Part shown: positions 35,201-45,800 of the stretch, piece by piece
Layout of the letters: each line of letters opens with the position of its first letter
How positions within the stretch are numbered: the stretch's first letter is position 1
Assembly: GCA_024195265.1 (NCBI GenBank)
Contig: JAJLRJ010000009.1
Location: forward strand, 2,193,501-2,257,500
DNA from: Dendrophyllia cribrosa
Taxonomy: Eukaryota; Cnidaria; Anthozoa; Scleractinia; Dendrophylliidae
Direction of reading: 5' to 3'
DNA length: 64,000 bases
Notes under the pieces: model-generated
Databases searched by the model: none
What the model was told of the DNA's origin: nothing
The model's input: only the letters and a program-made list of their open reading frames with translations
Position numbers and translations under genes: made by a program

Positions 35201-36554
35201 CCTTGACGAAAAAAAAACCGTCTGTTTTTTTAGGGCCAGCAAAGTGTTTGTTCAAGCTGCTCTTCGATGATTTTCTTGGTCCAGTTCGAGTGTAGAATGA
35301 AAGTCATGATTTGGCTGGGTTTTGTTTACTGTTTTTTTACGATGGTAGTTTTGGGTTTGTGAAGACGTGGCGGTGAAGTAGTTAACGCGTTGAATGAAAT
35401 CATCGAAGAGCGCGGGCTCGTTTCCCGAACAGCGGCTGGCAGTCGAGCCTATTAACATGTAGATAGTTTGAAATTGTGCACGAGATAATTCCAGAAAGTG
35501 TTATTGAAGGGCTGGTATGGTAGATTATTCCAGAAAATGTTATTGAAGGGCTGGTATCGTAGATTATTCCAGAAAGTGTTATTGAAGGGCTGGTATCGTA
35601 GATTATGCCAGAAAGGGTTATTGAAGGGCTGGTATCGTAGATTATTCCAGAAAGGGTTATTGAAGGGCTGGTATCATAGATTATTCCAGAAAGGGTTATT
35701 GAAGGGCTGGTATCGTAGATTATTCCAGAAAGTGTTATTGAGGGGCTGGTATCGTAAAAATGTTTAGCAGAAGCTATTGAAATTAAGAAAAAGACAAAAC
35801 CGAAGCGAAAAGTAGTTTTTTTGACGTGGAAAATGCCGAAAAGAGAAAAAAAAATCGCCGAACAGTCCTGATCAAGGTGGAGTGTTCAGTTTTAGATCAC
35901 AGATGATGTCAAGAATATCAGTGATCAACTCGCCTGCGGCTCGTTGTCCACTTTTTACCACATTTTGACATGCGATCTATAACTGAACAAAAGCAAGGCA
36001 AAATGGAATCTAATTGTTTAATAGACCCCACAATTCAGTACCCTAACAGAAACGTGTAAACTTTTGATACCGTTATGCGGAAATATTGGCTAAAATCCCA
36101 GCTTTTTTAACCGTTCTTAAAGCAGCACAAATGTATTGTTTTTTCTCTCGTTTTGTTTAACTTAGCGCTCATATATATCACTGAGTGGCGGAGATCTCGG
36201 GGAGCCCCCCTCCCCCCCCCCCCCCCCCCCCCTGCAGGAAACATGAGCCATTTTCATTCCCTCCCCTCCCCCCCCCATTGACTCCGCGTTCCCCCACCAT
36301 TCACTTAGCCTCCCACCCCTTTCAGTATTCACGCCGGGTCCTCCTCCCCCCCCCCCCCCCCCCCCTTACGATGGAGTCTGGATCCGCCATTCTAGGGCTG
36401 CTATCTAACTTTGTACGGTTTCCTTTTTACAGCTCGACAGAACACTCACAAGTTTTCAAGTCCAGAGGAGGAGGCTAAGGCGTTAATTTACAAGTGTGAC
36501 CCCACCGACACTTCCCAGCATACCGCATTTCAGCAGTGCTACTTTTTTAAATAG
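26208..36554 (+). CDS. GGH: Spliced gene: gamma-glutamyl hydrolase (folate polyglutamate hydrolase)
   Basis: Nine exons join in phase: 26208-26277, 28096-28210, 28772-28822, 29628-29712, 30518-30665, 31263-31369, 32685-32778, 34736-34873 and 36433-36554, for 930 nt or 309 aa (human protein about 318). GGH is a class I glutamine-amidotransferase-fold cysteine peptidase that removes gamma-linked glutamates from folylpolyglutamates, normally in lysosomes or outside the cell. Family blocks appear in order: ERPIIG, SYIASSYVKYIESAGARV, LLPGGG, FPLWGVCLGFEML with the nucleophile Cys (about residue 121), FFNVLSTN, EFISTIEG, FFGTQWHPEK with the catalytic His (about 235), and the C-terminal FQQCYFF. 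The ATG at 26208 has an in-frame TGA 15 nt upstream. The N-terminus MGSFFSTS has no hydrophobic leader, which is unusual. The gene looks intact; its introns are loaded with repeats. Confidence 0.93.
27478..27652 (-). mobile_element. Single-unit copy of the minisatellite element with inverted ends
   Basis: This reverse-orientation copy has one core unit and two recognisable edges: CACTCCC near 27488 and GGGAGTTAAG near 27636. The edges are inverted relative to each other and flanked by TTAA. It suggests that the family is a small non-autonomous transposon with a core able to expand. Confidence 0.6.
28500..28655 (+). repeat. Diverged copy of the minisatellite family
   Basis: AGTTTCATTTGAATAGTCGC, TTTATCCACAGACTTAC and ACGGCATAATAAACG identify an old single copy in the GGH intron between exons 2 and 3. 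Confidence 0.7.
29491..29569. mobile_element. Short fold-back element, 36-bp arms
   Basis: CGTTACCCTTGTCCAGCG and CGCTGGACAAGGGTAACG are exact inverses around GAACGGG, with imperfect outer pairing (TTTCCCAGAATC / GACTCTGGGAAC). Located 59 bp upstream of GGH exon 4. Confidence 0.85.
29757..29840 (+). mobile_element. tRNA-derived SINE head
   Basis: GTGGTTAGGGCGCCGG resembles an A box and CGGGTTCAATTCT a B box. CCGGA/TCCGG form an anticodon stem with a 7-nt loop. The acceptor stem does not pair and a GA-rich tail follows (29845-29895), so it is a SINE rather than a working tRNA gene. Confidence 0.6.
30369..30433 (+). repeat. Tandem repeat (CCCCCGA)n
   Basis: Seven-base C-rich units upstream of GGH exon 5. 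Confidence 0.9.
30518..30665 (+). CDS. GGH: GGH exon 5: nucleophile cysteine
   Basis: The exon runs from ATGCTAG to the donor GTAACA and encodes KFPLWGVCLGFEML, the nucleophile-elbow motif of class I glutamine amidotransferase folds. The Cys in GVCLG is the expected catalytic residue, so the enzyme is predicted to be active. Confidence 0.92.
30783..30860 (+). repeat. Tandem repeat (GTCGGTGGCTGG)n and (GGGTGGGTCGGT)n
   Basis: 12-bp G-rich units just downstream of GGH exon 5. The translated Gly-Trp-Val-Gly frame is a by-product. Confidence 0.92.
31880..32365 (+). pseudogene. LINE 3' end: reverse-transcriptase C-terminal remnant and 3' UTR
   Basis: HVTPTLKQLNWLPE at the start, then a frameshift and stops, then a readable end WNSLPSELKTAEPLTKFKRL followed by LLRRKLLTDQ and TAG at 32217. 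This is the ending of CR1/L2/jockey-like LINE pol proteins, where WN.LP..L..A..L..FK is typical. AT-rich 3' UTR with GAAAAGCC and a TATGTATT tail follows. At least one frameshift and several stops make it dead. Confidence 0.75.
33052..33335. mobile_element. Fold-back repeat with about 30-bp arms
   Basis: TCAGGAGCCCATCACCCGGA and CTCCGGGTGATGGGCTCCTG are inverted at the two ends. Interior without features. In the GGH intron after exon 7. Confidence 0.65.
33938..34211 (+). mobile_element. MITE family C, copy 1
   Basis: Ends AATATCGTTCCGCCCAG and CTGGGCGGTACGCTATT are inverted. The 274-bp body includes AAAATGGCTGCCTCGGAAAC and matches 37681-37955 in reverse orientation throughout. Confidence 0.85.
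34736..34873 (+). CDS. GGH: GGH exon 8: catalytic histidine
   Basis: The exon encodes YPFFGTQWHPEKLQFEW. The His in QWHPEK is the second catalytic residue, about 114 residues after the Cys, close to the spacing in vertebrate GGH. Acceptor CACAG and donor GTACAA; phase 1-1. Confidence 0.92.
35498..35757 (+). repeat. 39-bp minisatellite, 7 units, open in one frame
   Basis: TTATTGAAGGGCTGGTATCG + TAGATTATTCCAGAAAGTG repeats seven times with few changes. As the unit is 13 codons, one frame reads LLKGWYRRLFQK(V/G) seven times. It lies in the last GGH intron, has no flanking splice context or partner exon, and is not called a gene. Confidence 0.92.
36185..36366 (+). repeat. C-rich tracts in the last GGH intron
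   Basis: Runs of about 21 and 17-20 C (36212-36232, 36347-36365) within C-rich sequence, ending 67 bp before GGH exon 9. Confidence 0.9.
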
Positions 36555-36718
36555 CTTTCTACTTTGTTGTGCTGTTTGCAAAGATGTTTGTCGTCTTGAT
36601 TGTTTCGGGAAATATCTTAAGCCTTGTAGCACTAAACATAGCTTATGATTGTCAGCGTACAAATCAGCCAATTTTAAGAATTTCATTTCAGAAAACTGAC
36701 TTTAAAGAGTAGTGCCAC

Positions 36719-36724
36719 AATAAA
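36719..36724 (+). terminator. Candidate poly(A) signal of GGH
   Basis: AATAAA lies 165 bp after the GGH stop codon, followed closely by a second AAATAAA-like copy. This is a normal 3' UTR distance; use is inferred. Confidence 0.55.
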
Positions 36725-36754
36725 GTAAATAAACACTCTTGATTAAAGATTATA

Positions 36755-37255
36755 ACCACCGTCTTGTGCAACATAATGAACAGAACCACAGGAAAGTACT
36801 GCACAATAGCTTTCATTTGAATGGTTTCACTTTAGGATTTCATCCACAGACTCAAAAGTTAGAATCACCTTGCACAGCATAATAAACAAGTACCACAGGA
36901 AAGTACTGCTCAGTTGCTTTCATTTGAATGGTTTCACTTTAGGATTTCATCCACCGACTCAAAAGTTAGAACCACCTTGCACAGCATAATAAACAGTACC
37001 ACAGGAAAGTACTGCTCAGTAGCTTTCATTTGATTGGTTTCACTTTAGAATTTCATCCATAGACTCAAAAGTTAGAACCACCTTGTACAGCATAATAAAC
37101 AGTACCACAGGAAAGTACTGCTTAAAAGCTTTCATTTGAATGGTTTCACTTTAGGATTTCATCCACAGTCTCAAAAGTTACAACCACCTTGTACAGCATA
37201 ATAAACAGCACCACAGGAAAGTACTGCTTAACATCCAGTCTCGAAAGTTAGAAAC
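36755..37255 (+). repeat. Minisatellite family, about 5 units, 105 bp each
   Basis: The most regular array of the family in the window. It contains repeated CCACAGGAAAGTACTGC and TTTCATTTGAATGGTTTCAC, and lies directly downstream of the GGH poly(A) signal. Confidence 0.9.
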
Positions 37256-37505
37256 AAGTCTAAGTCAGGATAAATCACGAACTTTTAGTATTTTGCAATT
37301 TCGTTGTTGATCGCTCTTTGAAATGTCAACTAGGTTTAATAGCGAGTACTAAATTAAGGAGTTGTATGAAGTGTACATAGCTTTAGATCACGGGATAAAA
37401 GCGCTTAATTTAAAAAGCTGAATAAAGCTTAACAGTACAAACAATGGTGATGTAATACCAAACGTCTGAAAGCTGGTTTGTTCGTCAATGCCGAAGCCCC
37501 ATTAG

Positions 37506-37607
<102 letters not shown>

Positions 37608-37680
37608 GGGGGGGGTGGGGGAGGGCTGTATATCCGTATTTTTCCCTACTCCGTTGTAACTCTTGTATCCCTATAATGCC

Positions 37681-37955
37681 AATAGCGTTCCGCCCAGATT
37701 CTAAAAATAAGAAACTCGCGCAGCATCATGGGATTGAAATGCGTACAAACATTCAAGAACTACTGTATACAGGAAGCTACGAAAAAAGCAGGTGCTTCGA
37801 AGGACTGTTCTTGAGTACAACTCGACAATTATCCACAACATGTACAGAATCCCAAAAACTGGTGTTTCCGAGGCAGCCATTTTGAAATATTTGTCCGCAT
37901 TTCGATCCCACAATGCAATGCTGCTAAATATGACGTCACCTGGGCGAACGCTATT
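37681..37955 (-). mobile_element. MITE family C, copy 2, inverted
   Basis: Begins AATAGCGTTCCGCCCAG and ends CTGGGCGAACGCTATT, with clear similarity to the reverse complement of 33938-34211. The small frames on either strand here come from the element. Confidence 0.85.
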
Positions 37956-39725
37956 GCTGCTGATTATGTCATTTCGTATGAGAAAGCAGTTTTACAAGGA
38001 CCATTTTTTAAACGGCAAGTGCGTGCAAATAGGGTACTGGGAATGGTACATTTAACCTCGGGAATGATTATATTATATTGCATTTCAATAATTGTAGCGT
38101 TGTTCGGGGGAATAGCGTCGTTAAGGTCGCGGGGGATACCTAACCATGAATAAATTCATAAGGCAAAATTTTTGCAGGGGTGACACTTTTAAAAGCTTTA
38201 TATCTTGGGCCTTTAGAAGCCGATTTCGCTACAATTTGACAGATATATTGGGGAATAATAGGAGATCGCCGGTACTATTTTTTATTCAATGAATCGCGCT
38301 TTACGGTAATGCTGTAATGTACCTAAGTTAAAATTTGTAAAACGTGATTTTGTGTCCAAGTTTGCTCCTCGAGCAGAAAACAAAGCAAGCTGATTTCACC
38401 ACTCACTGATTCGTCAAAACCTCTATTGTGTCATATCTGAAGCCGAGTTTTTTATTTCAACTTTTATTAACATTTAAATATTAAAGCTGCAAATGACGTT
38501 GTCTTTAATTTACATATAACACCTATAAACAAGGCTATGACACAACGGTTCAGTCAATCTAAAATCTACAGAAAAATGTGTGCTTCAAAATATTACAAAT
38601 TCATTATTTATATAAAGCGCTTCACAATGCGCTTGGTTAAAAACTAATTTCTTGTGTAAATATGATTTCTTGTCTTAAATACCTCATTTGAGGAACTCAA
38701 TTTACAACTAGTAAAAACTTTAAGTATTTTCCCAAGGAAAAAATGTTATATACAGTGGACTTATTCAATGAAAAGACACGTGGACTAAAACTTTTTAACG
38801 TTGAGATCGCCGATAACGAATCAGACTCCTGCGCAGGCGCTTTTTTGACGTCACGCAAGTTCTGTACCGTCAGGCAAGGCTTTGGGGAGGCATCGGTTGC
38901 GTGACGAACAAATAACGACTGCGATGCGTAGGAGACAAATAACAAAGTGACTGTATTTAAGGTAAGTAAATGACTTCCTAATTACACGAGATTTTCGCGA
39001 CATCAAATTAAGAACGGATATACTTTGCTTTTAATTTGAAACTGGGTATAATTCTGAAGCTCAATCTTTTGCTTTCTAGTCTCAAATGAGTGAAGACGTT
39101 CGCCGTTTTGGCTTGAAAAGGGAGAATTTTAAATGGTTAAAAACGGTCTGAAAACGACAAGGAAAAATCACATCTTTTGGTCTAAAAATGCGCCAAAAAT
39201 GGCGAGGAGTGCCCACAAAATGTGGATAACAGCATTCGCTTTTTCCCCTCTAATATATAATTTGTTTGAGAATGAACATAAAAAAAACTTGCAAGCGTGT
39301 TTCATAATATATCCAACAGTCTAGTTTTCTACCAAAAATGCCGCTACATTATACTACCTTATGTACAATCCTCACTTGTGCCAAATATCTTCTCTTTATA
39401 AATTAGTTAGGTTAACTTTTAAAGCATTCCATTATTCCATATTTCTTCGCTAACGTGTTTTTTTCTGTTTCACCTTAAAATGACGTAAAATTTAAACACT
39501 GTCTTGCGCCACCGGACGATTTTTAACGCAACAAAACTCAACACCGTATAACAGCGCGCTGACGTCTTCAAACGTCTTTAAAGCTGATTCTAGGCAAAAA
39601 TTGCGCCGAAAATCGTCCGTGCGCCAATACTACATGGCATCTACATTTCGCGCAAAAATGTTGCGAAAAATCGTCGTTGCGAATCTTGGCGTGTGATATG
39701 GGCTTTATTTGAATAAGAGACTTGT

Positions 39726-39863
39726 TCACGTCAACAAAAACCGGTTATTCCTGTTGTACATAGATCTCCGCTGACCTTCAGTGGCGGCTGCATTGGCCAT
39801 TTTCATGTGAGCTTTTGAACCTTCGTTACCATTTTTGCATCCTTTCAATTCCTTTTCGGCTTT
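39726..39863 (-). CDS. Formin last exon: short tail without recognisable DAD
   Basis: After the acceptor TTACAG, KAEKELKGCKNGNEG continues the FH2 C-terminal helix. The frame then runs through a basic stretch (QRRSMYNRNNRF) to TGA at 39728-39726. I do not see the acidic-to-basic DAD motif that FMNL proteins normally carry here. An AATAAA on the minus strand follows within about 20 nt of the stop. An alternative longer 3' exon set cannot be excluded. Confidence 0.7.
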   Translation of the reverse strand, partial: KAEKELKGCKNGNEGSKAHMKMANAAATEGQRRSMYNRNNRFLLT

Positions 39864-42800
39864 CTGTAAGAGAATAACGAAAAGAAAATAAAGCTGTTAT
39901 GGTGTTTGTTACGTTAGTTACGTTATGTTATGTTACGTTGTGTTATGACTGGCCTGAGGAAACAGACGGCAAAGCGTCACCACAAGTCCCCTGGGAATCA
40001 CTAAGTATCTGTAGCAAGGCCTTCCGCTCTACTGTACGGCTACAGATAACGCTGCCTTTCTATAACTGACTGACTACCGGCGCAGTCTTCCATTGTCTTC
40101 CAAGACAGACGCACACAACACCTCTGGGTAGTGACATTTTTATACATCTGTCTGTATAAAAAACTGTCTAGGCAAGCTTTTAGACAGCAGGCCACTTTTT
40201 GAAGAAATTCATGAAAATTGCACATAATTCTTTAAAAATTTATGATGGAAAATATCTTGAGGACGCCCACATTTCAAGGAAAATGGTTTTAAGTGAACAG
40301 AGAGGCGGTCGAGGCACCCTCCTCCCCCCCCCCCCCCCCCCCCCCCCCCCCACAAATACACAAGTGTTGCTATGTGCGCGTCCCTTTCGATCGATCGCCA
40401 TTACACCAAGCACGTCTCTTGGCCTGTATTCTCCCTGCTGTGGGCTTACAATCTTTTTTCTTCAATCATTTCGCCTCAGCTTTTGATCACACAACTCATC
40501 AGTATAACGAAAGCGCCACCACACAGAGCTCTGTCTTGCCAGCTAGTCTGACCTTAACTGCTGCTTATAAATGACTTAAGATAAAAAAAAAAAAAAAAGT
40601 GAATTTGTTGGTTTAATTTTCCATTGTTCTTTTCTATGCTAATATATGATAATGAAATAAAAATTGAACTACAACATAGACATTAGTAATGGGACGAAAT
40701 ACATTCTCGATAAATTTCAAACAAATTCTACATACCTTGTAGACAGCTATGAAGTCGATAAAACATTTGAAGAAATCGGAAGGTTCAGCCATCCGAGGAT
40801 TTTCACCGAACAGAGTGCAGACCTGTGCATATACCTCTTCCATTTTACGGTACCGCTCCGTGAGGCGCTGAACTTTCTTGAATGCCGCGTTATAGAACGT
40901 CTTAATAAAAAAAACCGTCAAGGAAACAACAACAATTTTAAACACAATCAGAGTCTATTCCTGGGCCAGTGCATTCTCAGAGTCTGCGGGTTTCTGGTCA
41001 GTGGTTGGTCGTCAGCCTCGTAGATACGTGGTGTAACTATCATATAGTGGTTAAACGTAATCTATCATACACAAAGCTTAATGCATAATGCATGTCACTA
41101 CCTATCCGTACACATTCCTACATGGCTCTGCATTGTACTCCAAGGGCTGGCCCTATGTAGCGCTACTTTGTCCTACATACCACAGTACAGTCATACACAG
41201 CACTACATCGTCCTACAGGGCCTTTCACAGCACTACATACCTCTACTGTACACAGTCATGCACAGTATAATTGTATGTATAGGACGAAGTGGCGCTAAAC
41301 AGTGACATGTAGTACATTGTAGAGGTACGTAGGAATATGTACGGATAGGTATAGCGAAATTTTAGAGAGCCCTTTTAGTAGGGCAAAGTCGCGGGGCTGG
41401 TTTGGTATCCTTGTGATGAACTAAATCTCATCCGGGTGATACCATTCGCACTACCCATGCGTCCTTTTAAACCCTCATTTTGATCGGACATTTTATAAAA
41501 TTACAGCGCAAGATGGAAATAATAAAGGATTAGATGAAAAAAGGAAATGGCGAAGAGACCTGAAAGAAACCACGAGGCTTCGTCGGAAATCCACCATTTT
41601 GAATTTCCCCTGAAACATAATCTGCTAGCACACAGACTTGCTATAAGACGTTTATCGATTTGAATGAATTATAGGGCGTTTTCAAATCACACGGCCATTT
41701 CTGAATTTTCTCGAATCGAGAGTTCCTTTTACAGCAAAATAAAACCGTACAAACGACACGACAGCCATGATGTTTCTCCCTGGCCATCCCATAATGACCA
41801 CTGAAATTCATTGAGGTCTATTATGACCGTTTCAAAATATCGAAATTTTAATGTTGAGATTAATGTCATGTTTGTGATGGAGTATGAAATTTTCATGAAC
41901 TAACCCAGAAAGAATTCAGTGACGTCACAAAAGGATACAAAGATAACGTAGTTGTCTGGCTGTTTATCTCTCTCAGTCTTGGTCAGGTCCAGGCCTTTCC
42001 GTAATCCCTGCACATCAGCCGCCAGTGTCTGCATGGAGACTGGGGAGGAAAAACACTTGAACATTACACACCAAGGAGCAAATGCGAATACAGTGAGCTC
42101 TGTCTAAGCTGAACATTACACGCCAGGGAGCAAATGCGAATACAGTGAGCTATGTCTAAGCTGGCCCCTTGGGACCACCTCCAGCTGACCGCTGTCCTCC
42201 TTACAGGGAGTTTAGTTACAGACAAAGAAGTGACATTCGGCCAGAACCTGCCAAGAATTGATGTCTGTCTAAGAGAAGTGTCTGCCTTACAGGGGTGTCC
42301 ATCTTAGAGAGGTGTCTGTCTACCTTACAGGGGTGTTTGTCTTAGAGGTGTGTGCCTTACAGGGTGTCCATCTTAGAGAAGTGTCTGCTTTACAGGATGT
42401 CCGTCTTAGAGGTGTCTGCTTTACAGGGGTGTTCATCTTAGAGAGGTGTCTGCCTTACAGGGGTGTCCATCTCAGAGAATTGTCTGCCTTACAGGGGTGT
42501 TCGTCTTAGAGAGGTCAAGTGTCTGCCTTATAGGGGTGTTTGTCTTACTGAAGTGTCTGCCTTACAGGGGTGTTCGTCTTAGAGAGGTCAGGTGTCTGCC
42601 TTATAGGGGTGTTTGTCTTACAGAAGTGTCTGCCTTACAGGGGTGTCCATCTTAGAGGTGTCTGCCTTACAGGGGTGTCCGTCTTACTAATGGATGACAC
42701 TGCGCATGAAATTGTGGCATTGGTTGTTTACCAAAATAACCTGTGACTAAAACGGTTGGTCTAATGAAAGTGGATGCAAAAAGTTAACTTTCGTTAGAAA

Positions 42801-45800
42801 TTTTTCGTGTTCATTTACTGGCGAATTTACTGAATCGGGATGCCGAGACGAGGTCAAGGACGAAAGTTGGGAAGAAGCAGATGGAACGTGCATATCCGGT
42901 TTGAAAGTCAAGAAATCTGGACTTCCTTTCGAGAAATTCCATTCATCCTGGAAAGTTTCTTGTTTTTGGAGTTGGAACAAAAACTGGTTTTGTCATTTCT
43001 TTTAAAACGCGTTCGTTTCTTTGGAAAGAATAACGCGAAAAATGTCATGTCATGGAGATGGAGAGTGTAGGATATGAATGCTCACCCGTAGTTGCTCCAT
43101 CAAGATACAGTTCCTCGGCGAAGTCTCGAAGTTCAGGGAACTTTTTTTCCACAATACTCACGACATAACTAAGGAAAGTTTGTTTTCTGTCCGTGGTCCG
43201 AGTGTCTTCCAACTGAAAATATGAATCATTGGCTTTTATAAACTCTTCCATTGACTGATAATAGAAATCAAGTTTAAAATTGAAAAAGAAAACGAAATAA
43301 CGTTTTGTATAATACAGAAAAACAAAAAGCACCATTGTATAGTACTGCTAAACTATAAGAGTTACATGATAAACACTTAATGACTGGTCCCGAGGGAAAC
43401 ATTGAATTTTGTTTCCCGAGACGAAAAAATTCACTGTTTCCCAAGGGAACAGTCATTAAGTGATTTGTTATATAGCAACAAGGCATCATGCCACCTTTTG
43501 TCACGGTCTGATTCCGCGCGCTAGCGGGTAACCGTGCATTGTTACCCTCTGCCCGCTTTCGCAAATGTTCCCCCCTCATGGACGTTTGGCGGGAAACAGT
43601 TTGTTACATGTCATGTGAACAGGAATTAACCAATGAACGCGCGCGTTGTATTTATAAAAACTCCAGCTATATAACAACGCTAACTATGTGCTCGGCCTCT
43701 TTTTAATGCTGTTAGGTTTGACGAAGTCTTACCTTGTTAAGAGATTCCAGTTTAAATCCATAGGCAAATCCTCTTCTACTGCTATTCATATAGTTTCCAT
43801 ATACCAGTATAATCTACAGAAAGCAACAAAAACAAAGACGGTTACATACGTGCTTTTTTGATTAAACATCCTGTGTGTGAACAAAAAACGTAAAAAATAC
43901 TGGTTGTTTAGTAGCATCAAATAACAGATATCTAATCTAACATCTAATCTAATATCTTTTTTTCTTGTGGTTGTCCTGTGGTTTATGTGCAGTAAAATTT
44001 GAGATTTTTTGGTAGACGGTCTTCCAAATGGCCGCCCCTATTGGTTTTTTTCAGGGGCTCATTTTCGCCGGAAATTCCTTCGAACACGTCTCTATAATCT
44101 GTGATTACTGCTAGTTATATTTTCATTAGTTTAGTTCTACACACGACCCCACAAGCTGTACAGCTTTAACAACTTATCGTGTTTAAATAAATGTTTCCAT
44201 TCCATTCACAAATCGTTACTAATTGCATGTTGATACCGACATATTTTAAATGTTTTTTTTATTATTATAGCTGATGAATTGTCCGTGGATAAATAAAGAT
44301 TATTTATCTATCTTACCTTGAACAACTTTTTAAGCTTATGACTGTTTACAATGGACGTAGCTGCTCGCAGTACAGCATCCACTTGCTGAAAACAAAACAC
44401 GAAAATAAACTTCAGTTACGGTCTATTCAACTCAGTGTCAAATATCAAAATTCAAGAAAAACTCCAAATTTAATTTTGTGAAATATTGAAAGACAAATGG
44501 TACCATGCAAAAGTACTACTGAAGAGGTTTGATTTCAGTGGTCACACCATAGGATTTCGTCGACAGACTCAAAAGTTAGAACTACATTACATGTTTCCAT
44601 AATTGACTCTGGGAGTGAAAGGGTGGAAGGTGCTATGTCCCCAGTTGAGAAGCCAAAAGACATTTGTATCAAAGGAAATCTAAAAGTCATGGTCCGGTTG
44701 TGTTGTGGAAGCGCGGTGGTTGGTTAGCGCGTCGAACTTTCAACCTGAAGGTTGGTGGTTCAAGCCTGGTCTCTGCCGTCGTGTGGTTTCCTAAGACAAG
44801 AAACTTTGCTAGACACTGTCCGACTCTCTCTTCACCCAGGTGTATAAATGGGCACCGGCAACATAATGCTGGGGGATAACCTTGCGATGGACTAGCATCC
44901 CATCCACGGGGAGTAGTAATACTCTCAGTCACTTCATGCTTCAGAAACCGGGTTAATCTCCGGTAGTTGTGAGCCACTAGGCTCGTGAAGACTTACCTTA
45001 CCTGTGTCAACAAGTACTATTTTAGTGCAATGAAACTACTAATGTGTGCTTTTAGCAGCGGATGGCCAGGATGAAAATGGACTGCGACTTGAAAAATTTA
45101 GGCTAAATTTTCCCAAGTTTCTCAAGTATCCGACTTTAAAAAACCGATAAATATTATTGATGTGGCTCGTTCACTTTATATCTTGTTATTATTAAGGCCC
45201 GAACACACAGGACACACGGGACACACGGTCTAACTTTTCTTGCAAGGTTGCGCGCAACAGTTGCAGAAGAAGAATCGAGTTCTACTTTCTAAAAATCTAG
45301 CCAATCAGAAGTAAAACCAAAACAAATTGCGACTTGTTCGCACGCGTTTACACGCGTTTGGCGCCGGCTACAGTACATGTATTTGCTGCTAGTTCTGATT
45401 GGTTTATTGGATTGTCGCTTCATTACTAATTATGGCTGTCATTTTCGAGTACCTTGAAACTGGGGTGGTGGAACCAACCTTACGAAAACCCTATTCGAAC
45501 AAGGGCGCTCTCCTTTTCTTTAAACGGTTTCATTAGTTTTGGTCCTACGACACTCAATTGAAATCCGCTGTTATAACAACAAACGTACCGGCATTACAGT
45601 CCTCATGAGCTCATCAAACACACCAATGAAGGCCATCACACTCAGCTTGGTCTCATACCGCTCCACTTTAGCAATCTATGGAGATAAATAACGGTCAGCT
45701 CAGCGTACTCAGCGAGAGATATGAGGCAAATGGGAAGGGTACTGCATTTCACGCGACAAGCTGAGTATGAAAATTACGGACCTTACAAATACGCAAGCAC

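Noticed and set aside
36185..36478. Proline-rich 97-aa protein, as a second FH1-like gene
   Set aside because: Intronic C runs in GGH; the last part is out of frame with GGH exon 9, which is the real coding sequence.
39940..39995. Hammerhead-like CTGAGGA ... CAAAGCGTC
   Set aside because: The invariant GAAA is missing (CAAAG) and stem I does not form; chance or a very old remnant.
40199..40574. Proline-rich frames on the plus strand
   Set aside because: C28 run in a formin intron, on the strand opposite to the gene; no exon context.
42245..42690. CRISPR-like array
   Set aside because: Units of 34-40 bp are contiguous and all alike; there are no unique spacers, so it is a minisatellite.
44270..44300. 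CTGATGA motif as a third hammerhead
   Set aside because: No stem II and no GAAA within range.
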